From positions 105,263 through 169,262 of the forward strand of contig JBHIWH010000009.1 in assembly GCA_041987545.1 (NCBI GenBank): a stretch of 64,000 nt of DNA. Reading direction: 5' to 3'. The translations under genes were made by a program, and so were the position numbers. Within the stretch, counting starts at the first letter, position 1. Every line of letters starts with the position of its first letter. The notes beneath the pieces are model-generated. The model made no database searches. It worked only from the letters and a program-made list of their open reading frames with translations, and was not told the origin of the DNA. Of this stretch, positions 39,659 through 49,472 are shown in pieces. The DNA comes from JAJRXR01 sp041987545. GTDB taxonomy: Bacteria; Planctomycetota; Phycisphaerae; Phycisphaerales; UBA1924.

Positions 39659-41131
39659 TCACGGGCACCCGGCGCCGAACGCGCCCAGGAACGCGATCAC
39701 GTCAGAGAAGTCCCACACGCCCAGCGGCAGCGCCAGGTCCGCCCCCGGATCGCTCGCCGCGAACAGCGACAGGAACGCGATCACGTCGGAGAAGTCCAGC
39801 GTCCCGAACGGCTCGGCCAGGTCCGCCGGGCACGAGACCGAAGACCCGTCCCAGCCCGCCACGCTCATCGCGCCCGTGTCGTCCGGGTCGAGGAACGGGC
39901 GCAGCTCGTCCCACTCCGTGCTCAGCTTGAAGTACTCGTCCCAGCCGAAGTTCCCGCAGTTGGTCCCGACGCCCCCCGTCAGCACGCCCACCAGCCGCAG
40001 GTCCTGGTCGTACAGCCCCCCGCCCGACGAGCCGCCCTCGGTCACGCCCACCTCGTAGTCGTCGATCCGCCAGTACCAGGCCCCCCACCCGCCCGGGCAC
40101 CCGCCCAGCGCGCAGTCCTGGGCCTGGTCCTCGTCGATCGCGACCTGCAGGGGCTTGTCGTCCGGGTGCGAAATGGCGACGCTGCTCGTCGGCGCCGCCG
40201 CGCCCCGGTTCCAGCCCGCGAAATACACGTCGTAGTTTCCTTCCAGGTCGCCCCCGCCCAGCTCGAGCAGGTTCACGTCGAAGTCGGGGTTCGTCGAGTG
40301 GTACAGGTCCGTGGACCCGGTCGAGAACGTGAACGACGGGTAGTCGGCGCCGCCGCACGTCTGGTTCGCGTAATCCCAGTAGTACGCCATCGTGCTCGGG
40401 TCCCGCCACCACTCGCAGTGGGCGGCCGTGATGTACAGCAGCCGCCCGTCCTGCCGCGTGTTGTTCACCAGCTGCCCGCTGCACACGAACGCGCCGTCGT
40501 ACCCCTCGGCCGCCGCGTCCTTCAGATGCCGGTACGGCTCGCCCTCAGGGCACGCGATGTCCCGCTGGCACGAGAACGGCCCACCCCGCACCGTCTCCCC
40601 GGTCCGCTCGTGCCAGTCCAGCAGCCGCCCGACCCCCAACGCGTCATGGAAACCGTGCGAGACCGACTCCAGAACCAGCTCCGCCGCCTCGGCCCCCACC
40701 GGGGTCACGACCTCGATTGTCAGCTCGTCGCCCGGGATCATCGGCGTCCCGAACCGCCCGGTCGATGTCACGTGACGACTCGTGAACGGGCCGGCCCGGT
40801 ACGCCCCGCCCCGCGCCGCGAACGTCACCTCCACGCCCGCCGGCAGCACGAACCGCGAGAACTTCGCGCTCATGAACAGCGCCCCGGGCGACTCGATCCG
40901 CATCGTCCGCGCCACGCTCCCGTCGGCGCCGGCCGCCTCGACGGCGTGGTCCGCCACCCGCGCCGCGTAGGGCATCGGCGCCGCGACACGCACCGCCCGC
41001 CCCCGCGCCTCGCCCGGCTCGGCCAGGAACGGCGTCGCGTCGAGCGACACACGACCGGGCTCACCCGCCGGCGCCGCGAATCCCACCATCAGCAACAACG
41101 ACGCGGCAAACCAGGCTCGTGCTCCGGCCAT
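39659..41131 (-). CDS. Trypsin-like serine protease with GC-type dockerin tail
   Basis: 490 residues from ATG 41131. Signal peptide (FAASLLLMVGFAAPA). Serine protease of the S1 / lysyl-endopeptidase type: His238 in ITAAHC, Asp in NPDFDVNLLEL, Ser in EGGSSGGGL, with cysteines around (FVCSGQLV, CGGADYP). The C-terminus has two DFSDVIAFL units (TLDFSDVIAFLSLFAASDPG and VWDFSDVIAFLGAFGAGCP), the full GC-type dockerin. A secreted, surface-assembled protease. Confidence 0.9.
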   Translation of the reverse strand: MAGARAWFAASLLLMVGFAAPAGEPGRVSLDATPFLAEPGEARGRAVRVAAPMPYAARVADHAVEAAGADGSVARTMRIESPGALFMSAKFSRFVLPAGVEVTFAARGGAYRAGPFTSRHVTSTGRFGTPMIPGDELTIEVVTPVGAEAAELVLESVSHGFHDALGVGRLLDWHERTGETVRGGPFSCQRDIACPEGEPYRHLKDAAAEGYDGAFVCSGQLVNNTRQDGRLLYITAAHCEWWRDPSTMAYYWDYANQTCGGADYPSFTFSTGSTDLYHSTNPDFDVNLLELGGGDLEGNYDVYFAGWNRGAAAPTSSVAISHPDDKPLQVAIDEDQAQDCALGGCPGGWGAWYWRIDDYEVGVTEGGSSGGGLYDQDLRLVGVLTGGVGTNCGNFGWDEYFKLSTEWDELRPFLDPDDTGAMSVAGWDGSSVSCPADLAEPFGTLDFSDVIAFLSLFAASDPGADLALPLGVWDFSDVIAFLGAFGAGCP

Positions 41132-41415
41132 GCGTGATTCTCCCACGGGGTCTCGCCCAACCTTACATCGGGGCCCGCCGCGGCGGAAGCGGCGGCCACC
41201 CGTCCCGAGCGCGAACAGAACCGGCGCGGCCACCGACCGCACCCCCAACGTGCCGGATTTCACTCGTGCCGTCCCCCTTTGGTCCGGTAAGTTGCGGGGT
41301 GGAGGGCACGCGGCGGGTCACTCGAGCCCGGCGTGCTCCCCAGAACCCCGAGGGTCCGGCGGGGAGTTCGTCGTCCGGCCCGGCAGAGAAGAGAAGAGAG
41401 CAAAGGGGAACCCAC

Positions 41416-42240
41416 ATGATTCGTTCAGCGATCGTCGCGCCCGCACTCGTCGGCGCGCTCGCCGCCGCGACCAACGCCCAGTCCTTCGACTGGGCCGTCA
41501 TCTCCACCGCGGGCGATCCCGACCCCATCACCACCTTCGACCTCGCCGACCCGGGCGGCAGCGCCATGAACCTCGGCTTCGTCGACGGCAACTTCAACCG
41601 CGGGATGGACTTTGACTCGTACAACTCCTTCTACTACTTCGTCAGCACCGACTCCCTCAACGACCCCGGCGACCGCGGCCTCTGGTACTGGAACAACGGC
41701 GTCAACACCCAGCTGACCACCATCGGCTTCAGCGACTCGGGCGACGGCGACATGACCCTCAGCAACGACGGGTCCACCCTCTACGTCTCCGTCAGCGACG
41801 GCGACGCCACCTCCGGCGACTCCATCTACGCCTTCTCCAACCTCGGCGGCGCCGTCACCTTCACCGAGGTCGGCGAGACCGGCCTCGACCAGATCATGGG
41901 CCTCGCCATCGACCCCGTCACCGGCCTGATGTACGGCTACGACTCCTCCACCGAGTCCCTCTACACCATCTCCACCGCCGACGGCACGGCCACGCTCGTC
42001 GGCGCCAGCGGACAGTCCATCGCCGCCATCGGGGGCATGGACTTCAGCGCCGACGGCTCGACCCTCCTCCTGGGCGACGACGGCGACGTCCTGTTCTCCG
42101 TCAACACCCTCGACGGCAGCATGGTCTCCGTGGGCGACGTCGGTGTGAACGTCAGCGCCCTCAGCTACCGCGTGCCGGCCCCCACCACGCTCGCGCCGCT
42201 CGCGATCGCCGGCCTCGCGGCCACCCGCCGCCGACGCTGA
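41416..42240 (+). CDS. Secreted propeller-like protein with PEP-CTERM-like tail
   Basis: 274 residues. Signal peptide ends TNAQ. Asp/Ser-rich repeats of about 45 residues (GDMTLSNDGSTLYVSVSDGD; MGLAIDPVTGLMYGYDSSTE; GMDFSADGSTLLLGDDGDVL) give a beta-propeller look. The tail (RVPAPTTLAPLAIAGLAATRRRR region) is the Pro-hydrophobic-Arg sorting pattern. GGGGAACCCAC precedes the ATG. A terminator follows at 42270-42310. Confidence 0.8.
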   Translation: MIRSAIVAPALVGALAAATNAQSFDWAVISTAGDPDPITTFDLADPGGSAMNLGFVDGNFNRGMDFDSYNSFYYFVSTDSLNDPGDRGLWYWNNGVNTQLTTIGFSDSGDGDMTLSNDGSTLYVSVSDGDATSGDSIYAFSNLGGAVTFTEVGETGLDQIMGLAIDPVTGLMYGYDSSTESLYTISTADGTATLVGASGQSIAAIGGMDFSADGSTLLLGDDGDVLFSVNTLDGSMVSVGDVGVNVSALSYRVPAPTTLAPLAIAGLAATRRRR

Positions 42241-42269
42241 GCCCGGCGCCTTCCTCCCGAGCCGCACGC

Positions 42270-42310
42270 CCGGCCCGCCCGCCAACCGCGGGTCGGCCGG
42301 TCGTTTTTTT
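42270..42310 (+). terminator. Rho-independent terminator
   Basis: 9-bp stem CCGGCCCGC (42270-42278) with GCGGGTCGG (42288-42296), one wobble, then seven T at 42304-42310. Ends the propeller gene. Confidence 0.75.
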
Positions 42311-42526
42311 CGGGCCCCGCCCCCTCCGCCGCCCCCGATCGGCTGGCCAGGCCCGCCCCCGGCGGAACTGGCGCCCGGATCCGGCCGAAACTTCCGTATA
42401 CTTCCCCCTGTAGGCCCACTGCGAGGGGCCAGGGTGAGCGTCGCCACCGCCGCGAACGTCGCGGCCCCCGCCGGAGCGACCCGCCCGAGCCGGTGCAACG
42501 CCGGCCCCGTGCGAAAGGAGCACACC

Positions 42527-43408
42527 GTGACCCGCCAGTTCCGACCGTCCCGCTCCCTGCCCGTGACCCTGGCCATCGCCGCCGCCGCAGGCCTCTGCGC
42601 CCCCGTCGGCGTCGCCAGCGCGCAGGACGGCGCCTCGGCGCCCGTCGCACGACAGGCCAACCCCAGGCGCGAGACCCTCATGCGCCTTTCCCGCCCCGTC
42701 ACCATCGCCTTCGAGGACCAGCGCCTCGAGGACGTCATGGCCTTCCTCGAGAGCTTCACCGGCGCCCCCTTCGAGACCCTCTGGCTCGACAACGTCAACG
42801 CCACCGGCTTCGACCCCGACATGGAGGTCAACCTCAAGTTCAACGACGTCTCCGCGCTCGACGTGGTCGAGCGCATCCTCGTCCGCGCCGGCGAGGACGC
42901 GGGCGACCCCGAGAGCTTCGCCTGGCAGCTCTCGGCCGACGGCACCTTCGAGGTCGGCCCCAAGGACCGCCTCAACCAGCGCAAGCGCCTCGTCATGTAC
43001 GACATCAACGACCTCATCATCGAGATCCCCGACTACTCCGACGCCCCCGAGTTCGACCTCCAGTCCGTCCTCCAGGCCTCCCAGGGCGGGGGCGGCGGCG
43101 GCGGGCAGAGCCCCTTCACGGGCCAGACCCAGGACCGCGACATCACGCCCAAGCAGGACCGCGCCGACGAGATCATGCTCATCATCACCACACTCGTCGA
43201 GCCCGACGAGTGGGTCGCCAACGGCGGCGACGGCGCCTCCATCCGCTACTTCCAGAACCACCTCGTCGTCCGCGCCCCCGACTACGTCCACCGCCAGATC
43301 GACGGCTACCCCTTCTGGCCCCGCAACCTCACCCGCGCCACCTACTCCGAGGGCCGCCGCAACATGGACATCCTCCCCGACCCCGCCGCCCGACGCCGCG
43401 GCCCCTGA
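42527..43408 (+). CDS. Exported secretin/STN-domain-like protein
   Basis: 293 residues from GTG 42527 (AAAGGAG 6 bases before). Signal peptide about 1-31 (VTLAIAAAAGLCAPVGVASA). About 45-150 resemble the STN/secretin N-domain fold (VTIAFEDQRLEDVMAFLESF, LKFNDVSALDVVERILVRAG). A poly-Gly run follows, then DEIMLIITTLVEPDEWVANG, a motif typical of planctomycete secretin-like proteins of unknown partner. Complete gene with its own terminator at 43435-43458, so it is not in the sulfotransferase transcript. Confidence 0.75.
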   Translation: MTRQFRPSRSLPVTLAIAAAAGLCAPVGVASAQDGASAPVARQANPRRETLMRLSRPVTIAFEDQRLEDVMAFLESFTGAPFETLWLDNVNATGFDPDMEVNLKFNDVSALDVVERILVRAGEDAGDPESFAWQLSADGTFEVGPKDRLNQRKRLVMYDINDLIIEIPDYSDAPEFDLQSVLQASQGGGGGGGQSPFTGQTQDRDITPKQDRADEIMLIITTLVEPDEWVANGGDGASIRYFQNHLVVRAPDYVHRQIDGYPFWPRNLTRATYSEGRRNMDILPDPAARRRGP

Positions 43409-43434
43409 ACGCGCTCACCCCAGCCCCCTCTTCG

Positions 43435-43458
43435 ACGCCGCCCCCGGGCGGCGTTTTT
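43435..43458 (+). terminator. Rho-independent terminator
   Basis: Stem ACGCCGCC / GGCGGCGT with a CCCG loop followed by five T. It lies between the secretin-like gene and the first sulfotransferase. Confidence 0.8.
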
Positions 43459-43488
43459 CGTGCGCCCCACCCTCTACACTCGCACGCG

Positions 43489-44997
43489 ATGGCACGACGC
43501 CCGAACCCTCCCCGCGCCCAGCGCCCCGCCGGCAAGAAACCCGGCGCGCCAAACCTCACCAAGGCCCGCGCCCAGCGCGCCTACGCCAAGGGCGACTACC
43601 GCGGCGCCATCCGCCTCGCCACCGAGGCCGCGGGCAAGTCCCCCCGGGACCACGAGCTGCTGCACATCATGGGCGCCAGCATGTCCCGCCTCGGCTCGCC
43701 CGGCTCCGCCGTCGCGCTGCTCGAGAAGGCCCTCGCCCTCAAGCCCCGCCACCCCGGCATCCTCGTCTCGCTCGCCCAGGCCTACCGCGCCCTGCAACGC
43801 TTCGACGACATGAACGCCGCCATCGACACCGCCCTCCAGGCCGCCCCCGACCTGCCCCCGGCGCTGCAGCTCCGGGCCACCGCCCTCCGCCACGAGGGCA
43901 AGTACGACGAGGCCCTCCGCGTCGTCGAGCCCGCGATCAAGAAGGGCACCGACGACGTCAACTTCCTGATCACCCACGCCGAGCTCTGCCAGGCGACGCG
44001 GGACACCGAGGCCGGCGCCGCCTCCGCTCGCCGGGTCCTCGGGCTCCCCAACGTCCGGCCTCAGGTCCGCCGCGCCGCGTGGCACCTGCTCGGGTCACTC
44101 CTCGACGCCGAGGGCCGCCACGACGAGGCCTTCGAGGCCTTCGCCGAGGGCAACGCACTCGTCCCGGCCAAGGAGAACACGTTCAAGGTCGACGTCGTCG
44201 CCCGCTGGAGCGCAGAGCAGCTCGACCGCGTCCCCCGCGCCACCAATCCCAGCGAGCTCCCGGTCCTGGTCGTCGGCATGCCCCGCTCGGGCACGACCCT
44301 CGTCGAGCAGATGATCGCCGCCCACCCGCTCGCCGGCACCGTCGGCGAGTCGCACGTCCTGCCCGCCCTGCGGCGCGCGCACAACCCCGCCAACCTCGAC
44401 CAGGCCACCATCGACCAGCTCCAGGCCACGTACCTGGCCGAGCTGGCCCGGGGCGCCCAGACCTCGGCCGGCTCCGCCGACGACCCGGCCTCCATCACCC
44501 GCGTCGTGGACAAGCTCCCGGGCAACTACATGAACCTCGGCCTGGTCAGCCGCATCACGCCCGGCGCCCGCGCCATCCACTGCCTCCGCGACCCGCGCGA
44601 CACCTGCCTGTCCTGCTACTTCCAGAACTTCGGAGAGCAGCACACCTACTCCAGCGACCTGCGCGCCTGCGCCGCCCAGTACGCCGAGCACCTCCGCATC
44701 ATGGACCACTGGCGCGCGACCATCGACCTGCCCATCCTCGACGTCCGCTACGCCGAACTGGTCGCCGACCCCGAGGCCGGCGTCCGCCGCATCCTCGACT
44801 TCCTGGGCCTGGAGTTCGACGAGGCCTGCCTCCGATTCCACGAGTCCAAGCGCACGGTCACCACGCTCTCGAGCGCCCAGGTCCGCCGCCCCGTCTACAA
44901 GTCCAGCCTCGCCCGCTGGAAGCGGTACGAGAAGCACATCGGGCCGCTCGTGGAGGCCCTGACCGAGCACGGCGTCCCCCTCGACGACGCGGACTGA
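43489..44997 (+). CDS. TPR-sulfotransferase, array member 1
   Basis: 502 residues. N-terminal basic lead, TPR helices about 25-230 (YAKGDYRGAIRLATEAAGKS; HHP-type ALALKPRHPGILVSLAQAYR). Sulfotransferase domain about 255-490: PAPS 5'-phosphosulfate loop GMPRSGTT at 263-270, 3'-phosphate site RDPRDTCLSC at 367-376, HP 279-280. No signal peptide or membrane helix, so cytoplasmic. Transfers sulfate from PAPS to an unknown acceptor; TPR-fused forms resemble tyrosyl-protein and glycan sulfotransferases. First gene of five, 18 bp before the next. Confidence 0.93.
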   Translation: MARRPNPPRAQRPAGKKPGAPNLTKARAQRAYAKGDYRGAIRLATEAAGKSPRDHELLHIMGASMSRLGSPGSAVALLEKALALKPRHPGILVSLAQAYRALQRFDDMNAAIDTALQAAPDLPPALQLRATALRHEGKYDEALRVVEPAIKKGTDDVNFLITHAELCQATRDTEAGAASARRVLGLPNVRPQVRRAAWHLLGSLLDAEGRHDEAFEAFAEGNALVPAKENTFKVDVVARWSAEQLDRVPRATNPSELPVLVVGMPRSGTTLVEQMIAAHPLAGTVGESHVLPALRRAHNPANLDQATIDQLQATYLAELARGAQTSAGSADDPASITRVVDKLPGNYMNLGLVSRITPGARAIHCLRDPRDTCLSCYFQNFGEQHTYSSDLRACAAQYAEHLRIMDHWRATIDLPILDVRYAELVADPEAGVRRILDFLGLEFDEACLRFHESKRTVTTLSSAQVRRPVYKSSLARWKRYEKHIGPLVEALTEHGVPLDDAD

Positions 44998-45015
44998 CCC
45001 CCGAAGCGACCCCCG

Positions 45016-46521
45016 ATGGCCCGACGCCCCAGCCGACCCAAGCCCCCCCGCAGCGCCCGCGGCCCCGCGCGCGGACCTGCCCGAACTCCGGGCGGCGCCG
45101 ACCTGACCAAGGCCCGCGCCATCCGCGCCATGAGCCAGGGCGACGCCGCGACCGCCCTCCAGCTCGCGACCGAGGCGCTCCGCAAGCTCAAGACCGACGC
45201 CGAGCTGATCCACCTGCGTGGCGCCGCCCTCTCCCGCCTGGGCTCGCTGGACGAGGCGCTCGCCGAGCTGCGGCGCGCCGCCGCCCTCGCGCCCAAGAGC
45301 CCCGCCGTCCACGTCACCCTCGCCCAGGTCTACCGCCGCCTGCAGCGGTTCGACGAGATGAACGACGCGCTCGCCCGCGCCCTGAAGCTCGACCCCGACG
45401 CCACCCAGGCCATCCACCTCAAGGCCCAGGCCCTGCGCGACCTGGGCGAGTACGACCAGGCCCAGCGCCTGCTCGCCGAGTCGATCCAGCGCCTGGGCCC
45501 GCAGGCGCCGCTCCTGTACTCCCACGCCGAGCTGTGCGAGGCCAGCCGCGACACCGCGCCCGGCATCGCCTCGGCACGCGCGCTGCTCGCCCAGCCGGGC
45601 GCCCCGCCCGACGTCCGCCGGTCCACGACCTACCTGCTCGCCCGCCTGCTCGACATCGCGGGTGAGCACGTCGAGGCCATCGACGCCGCGGCCGAGGCCA
45701 ACGCGATGTCGCCCGCCGGCGTCGTCACCTCCGCCGAGCGCATCACCCGGCCCTGGACCCCCGAGCGCCTCGCCGCGATCCCGCACGCCGCCGACCCCGA
45801 CCCCCTGCCGATCCTCGTCGTCGGCATGCCCCGCTCGGGCACCACGCTCGTCGAGCAGATGCTCGCCGCCCACCCGCGGATCGGGACCGCCGGCGAGTGC
45901 AACGCCCTGCCCCAGATCCGCAAGGGCGTCAACCCGGCAAACCTCGACCGGGCGACCGTCGACAAGCACGCCCGGGCATACTTGGACCGCCTCCGCGAGG
46001 CCGCCCCCGGCGCCGACCGCGTCGTCGACAAGCTCCCCGGCAACTACATGAACCTGGGCCTCGTCTCCCGCCTCACCCCGGCCGCCACCGTCATCCACTG
46101 CGTCCGCGACCCGCGCGACACCTGCGTCTCCTGCTTCTTCCAGAACTTCGGCGAGAGCCACACGTTCTCGCGTGACCTCGCGCTCTGCGGCGAGCAGTTC
46201 GCCGAGTACCTCGCCATGATGGACCATTGGCGCGGGGTGCTGGACATCGAGATCCTCGACGTGCCGTACGCCGAGCTGGTCGCCGAGCCCGAGCGCTGGA
46301 TCCGCGCGATGCTGCAGCGCGCCGGCATGGAGTTCGACGAGGCGTGCCTGCGCCACCACGACTCGGCCCGCGCCGTGACCACCGCCTCCAGCGCCCAGGT
46401 CCGCCGCCCGGTGTACACCTCCAGCGTCGCCCGATGGCGCCGGTACGCCGACCGGCTCGACCCGCTGATCGACACACTCCGCGCCCGGGGCGTCGCCCTC
46501 GACGACGGGGACTCGGCGTGA
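45016..46521 (+). CDS. TPR-sulfotransferase, array member 2
   Basis: 501 residues, closest in layout to member 1: basic lead (RRPSRPKPPRSARGP), TPR helices (MSQGDAATALQLATEALRKL; RRLQRFDEMNDALARALKLD), PAPS loop GMPRSGTTLVEQMLAAHP, 3'-phosphate site RDPRDTCVSCFFQNFG, end motif RRPVYTSSVARWRRYADRL. Its stop overlaps the start of member 3 (GTGA), so these two are translationally coupled. Cytoplasmic; acceptor unknown. Confidence 0.93.
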   Translation: MARRPSRPKPPRSARGPARGPARTPGGADLTKARAIRAMSQGDAATALQLATEALRKLKTDAELIHLRGAALSRLGSLDEALAELRRAAALAPKSPAVHVTLAQVYRRLQRFDEMNDALARALKLDPDATQAIHLKAQALRDLGEYDQAQRLLAESIQRLGPQAPLLYSHAELCEASRDTAPGIASARALLAQPGAPPDVRRSTTYLLARLLDIAGEHVEAIDAAAEANAMSPAGVVTSAERITRPWTPERLAAIPHAADPDPLPILVVGMPRSGTTLVEQMLAAHPRIGTAGECNALPQIRKGVNPANLDRATVDKHARAYLDRLREAAPGADRVVDKLPGNYMNLGLVSRLTPAATVIHCVRDPRDTCVSCFFQNFGESHTFSRDLALCGEQFAEYLAMMDHWRGVLDIEILDVPYAELVAEPERWIRAMLQRAGMEFDEACLRHHDSARAVTTASSAQVRRPVYTSSVARWRRYADRLDPLIDTLRARGVALDDGDSA

Positions 46522-47969
46522 GCCCCCCGCCCACGCCCGCGTCGGGCCAGCCCTCGCCCAGGCAGGCGACCGCCGAGGCCCGCCGCCTCATCGCCGCCGG
46601 CGACTACGCCAACGCCGCCCGTGTCGCGTCCGCCGCGCTGCAGCGCCGCCCGAGCGACCCGGACCTGCTCGCCGCCCTCGGCGCCGCCCTCACCCGCGCC
46701 GGGCGCCCCGCCGACGCCCTGCCACACCTGGAAAAGTCCCTCAAGCGCCGCCCGGTCCACCCGCCCACGATCCTCGACCTGGCCAACGCCCACCGCCACC
46801 TGGGCCGCACCGACGAGGCGCTGGACCTGCTCGACCGCGCGCTGATGTACGACCCGGGCTCGGCCGCCGCCCTCTCGGGCAAGGCCAACCTCCTCCAGAC
46901 CGTCGGCCGCCACGCCGAGGCCCTCGACGCCCTCGCCCCCCATGCCCGCAAGCCCGGCGCCGACCCGCGCATCATCACCGTCTTCGCCTCGCTCACACGC
47001 CAGCTGGGCGACCCGGAGGAGGCCCGGGCCGCGCTCGACGACCTGCTCGCCCGCCCGGGCCTGCCCGACGCGCTCGCCCGCGCCGCCAGCTTCGAGATGG
47101 GACACACGCTCGACGCCCTGGGTCGGTACGACGAGGCGTTCGCCCATTTCCAGCGCGGCAACAAACTCACGCCCGAGCGCCCCATGGGCGACCCCGCGCG
47201 CCTCATCGACGTCTGGTCCAAGGACGTCCTCGAGCGCACGCCGATCGCCCGCGACCAGGCCGAGCTGCCCGTGCTCGTCGTCGGCGTGCCCCGCTCGGGC
47301 ACGAGCCTGTGCGAGCAGGTCGTCTGCCAGCACCCGCTTGCCGAGGGCGTGGGCGAGTCGCGCGTGCTCTCGCAGCTGGCCGCCGCCGCCCCGCCGCACA
47401 CGCTCGACCGCGCCCGCGTCGAGTCGATGGGCGCGCAGTACCTCGCCTCGCTCCGCGCCGCCGCCGGCCCGCAGACCATCCGCGTCCTCGACAAGATGCC
47501 CGGCAACACGCTCACCCTCGGCCTGGCCAGCCGCATCGTCCCGGGCGCCCGCGTCGTCTGGCGCACCCGCGACCCACGCGACACGGTCCTCTCCTGCTTC
47601 TTCCAGGACTTCGGCCCGAATCTGTCCTTCACCCGCGACATCGAGGCCTGCGCCCGCCACCTCGTCGCCCAGCACCGGCTTATGCGCCACTGGATCGACG
47701 CGCTCGACCTGCCGATCTACGAGGACCAGTACGAGGCGTTCGTCGCCGACCCCGACGCGTCGGTCCGCCGCCTGCTGGAGTTCCTGGGCCTGCCCTTCGA
47801 CGAGACGTGCCTCCGCTTCCACGAGTCGCGCCGCCGCATGGACACCGCGAGCATGGGACAGGTCCGCCGCCCGCTCTTCGACACGTCCGTCGGGCGCTGG
47901 CGCAACTACGAGGCGCCCCTGGCGCCGGCGCTGCAGATCATCCGGGAGGCCTCGCTCATCGGGGGCTAG
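46518..47969 (+). CDS. TPR-sulfotransferase, array member 3
   Basis: 483 residues from GTG 46518 inside the stop of member 2. TPR helices (LIAAGDYANAARVASAALQR; RHLGRTDEALDLLDRALMYD). PAPS loop is GVPRSGTSLCEQVVCQHP, with Val, Ser and Cys replacing Met, Thr and Val of the others; 3'-phosphate site RDPRDTVLSCFFQDFGP. These changes suggest a different fine specificity while the PAPS contacts (Arg-Ser-Gly-Thr) remain. End motif RRPLFDTSVGRWRNYEAPL. Confidence 0.92.
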   Translation: MSPPPTPASGQPSPRQATAEARRLIAAGDYANAARVASAALQRRPSDPDLLAALGAALTRAGRPADALPHLEKSLKRRPVHPPTILDLANAHRHLGRTDEALDLLDRALMYDPGSAAALSGKANLLQTVGRHAEALDALAPHARKPGADPRIITVFASLTRQLGDPEEARAALDDLLARPGLPDALARAASFEMGHTLDALGRYDEAFAHFQRGNKLTPERPMGDPARLIDVWSKDVLERTPIARDQAELPVLVVGVPRSGTSLCEQVVCQHPLAEGVGESRVLSQLAAAAPPHTLDRARVESMGAQYLASLRAAAGPQTIRVLDKMPGNTLTLGLASRIVPGARVVWRTRDPRDTVLSCFFQDFGPNLSFTRDIEACARHLVAQHRLMRHWIDALDLPIYEDQYEAFVADPDASVRRLLEFLGLPFDETCLRFHESRRRMDTASMGQVRRPLFDTSVGRWRNYEAPLAPALQIIREASLIGG

Positions 47970-48001
47970 ACTCGCGGGCAACCGACGACCGAGGGAGACG
48001 C

Positions 48002-49450
48002 ATGGCGGGCAAGATGGCGAACACCGGGGCGCGCACCGACGCACAGAAGCTGACCCGCGAACGCGCCAGGACCACCCTCCAGGCCGGCGAGTGGAACACC
48101 GCCGCCGGCCTCGCCCGCGACGCGCTCAAGGTCACACCCAACGACCCCGAGATGCTCTTCACCTACGGCTGGGCGCTCTTCCAGTCCGGCAACCTCCAGC
48201 TCGGCTCCATCAAGCTCCGCCAGGCCCTCGGCCGCTCCCCCGACAACCCGCACATCCTCGCCGGCCTCGGCGAGTACCACCGCGTTGTCGGCGAGCCCGA
48301 GAAGGCCATCGAGTACCTCGACCGCGCCCTGGCCGTCAGCGACCACCTCCGCCCGCTCACACTCAAGTGCTCCTGCCTCGCCCAGCTCGGCCGCTACGAG
48401 GAGGCCGCCGCCCTCATCGAGCCCCGCGCCCGCGCCAAGGACGCGCCGCTCAACATCGTCGTCGCCTTCGCAGACCTCACCGAGGCCCTCAAGCGCCCCG
48501 AGGACGGCATCGAGCTCCTCCAGGAAGCCCTCAAGCAGCCGCTGTTCCACAAGGGCGTCCGCCTCAGCGCCATGTACGTCCTCGGGCGCCTGCTCGACAA
48601 AGTGGGCCGATACGACGAGGCCTTCGCCGCCTACGACCGCGCCAACAAGATGTCCACGCCCGGCCCCCGGTTCGAGATCGACGGCATCAAGGAGATGTGG
48701 ACCGCCGAGGCCTACCAGAAGGCCGTCAAGAGCCGCGTGCGGACCGACCGCCCCGTGCTCGTCGTCGGCATGCCCCGCTCGGGCACGACGCTGACCGAGA
48801 GCATCATCGCCGCCCACCCCAAGGCCGCGGGTGTCGGCGAGCAGCTCCTGATGCTGGACCTGTCGCACTTCGAGCCCGCGAAGCTGACCCAGGCCCAGGC
48901 CGACGCCGGCGCCAAGCGGTACCACGAGATGCTCGACCGCCTCGGCTCGCCCAAGGCCAAGCGCGTCGTGGACAAGATGCCCGACAACTACCAGATCCTC
49001 GGCCCCGCCGGCTGCTACCTCCCCGACGTCCGCGTCGTCCACTGCATGCGCGACCCACGCGACAACTGCCTCTCGTGCTTCTTCCAGAACTTCGGCCCCC
49101 GCCACCTCTACTCGGTCGACCTCGAGGAGTGCGCCCACCGCTACGTCACCCACCTCGAGCTCACCAGACACTGGCGCGAGGTCACCGACCTGCCCGTCCT
49201 GGAGTTCAAGTACGAGGAGCTCACCGCCGACCCCGAGGCCCAGGTCCGCCGCCTGCTCGACTTCCTCGGCCTGGATTTCGACGAGAAGTGCCTCGAGTTC
49301 CACCGCTCCAAGCGGACCGTGTCCACCGCCAGCCGCGACCAGGTACGCCAGCCCATCTATAAGTCCAGCGTCGCCCGCTGGCAGCGCTACGAGAAGCACA
49401 TCGGCCCCATGCTCGACGTCCTCCGCGAGGGCGGGGCGATCGACGACTGA
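48002..49450 (+). CDS. TPR-sulfotransferase, array member 4
   Basis: 482 residues from ATG 48002 with GAGGGAGACGC upstream. TPR helices (LQAGEWNTAAGLARDALKVT; YHRVVGEPEKAIEYLDRALA). PAPS loop GMPRSGTTLTESIIAAHP, where TES replaces the VEQ of members 1 and 2; the middle region (LLMLDLSHFEPAKLTQAQAD) also differs. 3'-phosphate site RDPRDNCLSCFFQNFGP. End motif RQPIYKSSVARWQRYEKHIG. Acceptor unknown. Confidence 0.92.
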   Translation: MAGKMANTGARTDAQKLTRERARTTLQAGEWNTAAGLARDALKVTPNDPEMLFTYGWALFQSGNLQLGSIKLRQALGRSPDNPHILAGLGEYHRVVGEPEKAIEYLDRALAVSDHLRPLTLKCSCLAQLGRYEEAAALIEPRARAKDAPLNIVVAFADLTEALKRPEDGIELLQEALKQPLFHKGVRLSAMYVLGRLLDKVGRYDEAFAAYDRANKMSTPGPRFEIDGIKEMWTAEAYQKAVKSRVRTDRPVLVVGMPRSGTTLTESIIAAHPKAAGVGEQLLMLDLSHFEPAKLTQAQADAGAKRYHEMLDRLGSPKAKRVVDKMPDNYQILGPAGCYLPDVRVVHCMRDPRDNCLSCFFQNFGPRHLYSVDLEECAHRYVTHLELTRHWREVTDLPVLEFKYEELTADPEAQVRRLLDFLGLDFDEKCLEFHRSKRTVSTASRDQVRQPIYKSSVARWQRYEKHIGPMLDVLREGGAIDD

Positions 49451-49472
49451 CCATACCAGCCGGAGCACCCGC

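Noticed and set aside
36310..39930. Long plus-strand open frames opposite the DUF1080/propeller gene (for example 37714-39930)
   Set aside because: Composition is Arg/Pro/Val-rich with no family pattern; the minus-strand frame has four recognised domains. High GC makes antisense frames stay open.
44095..46359. 754-codon minus-strand frame inside the sulfotransferase array
   Set aside because: Val/Glu/Gly-rich shadow of members 1 and 2, which carry PAPS motifs on the plus strand.
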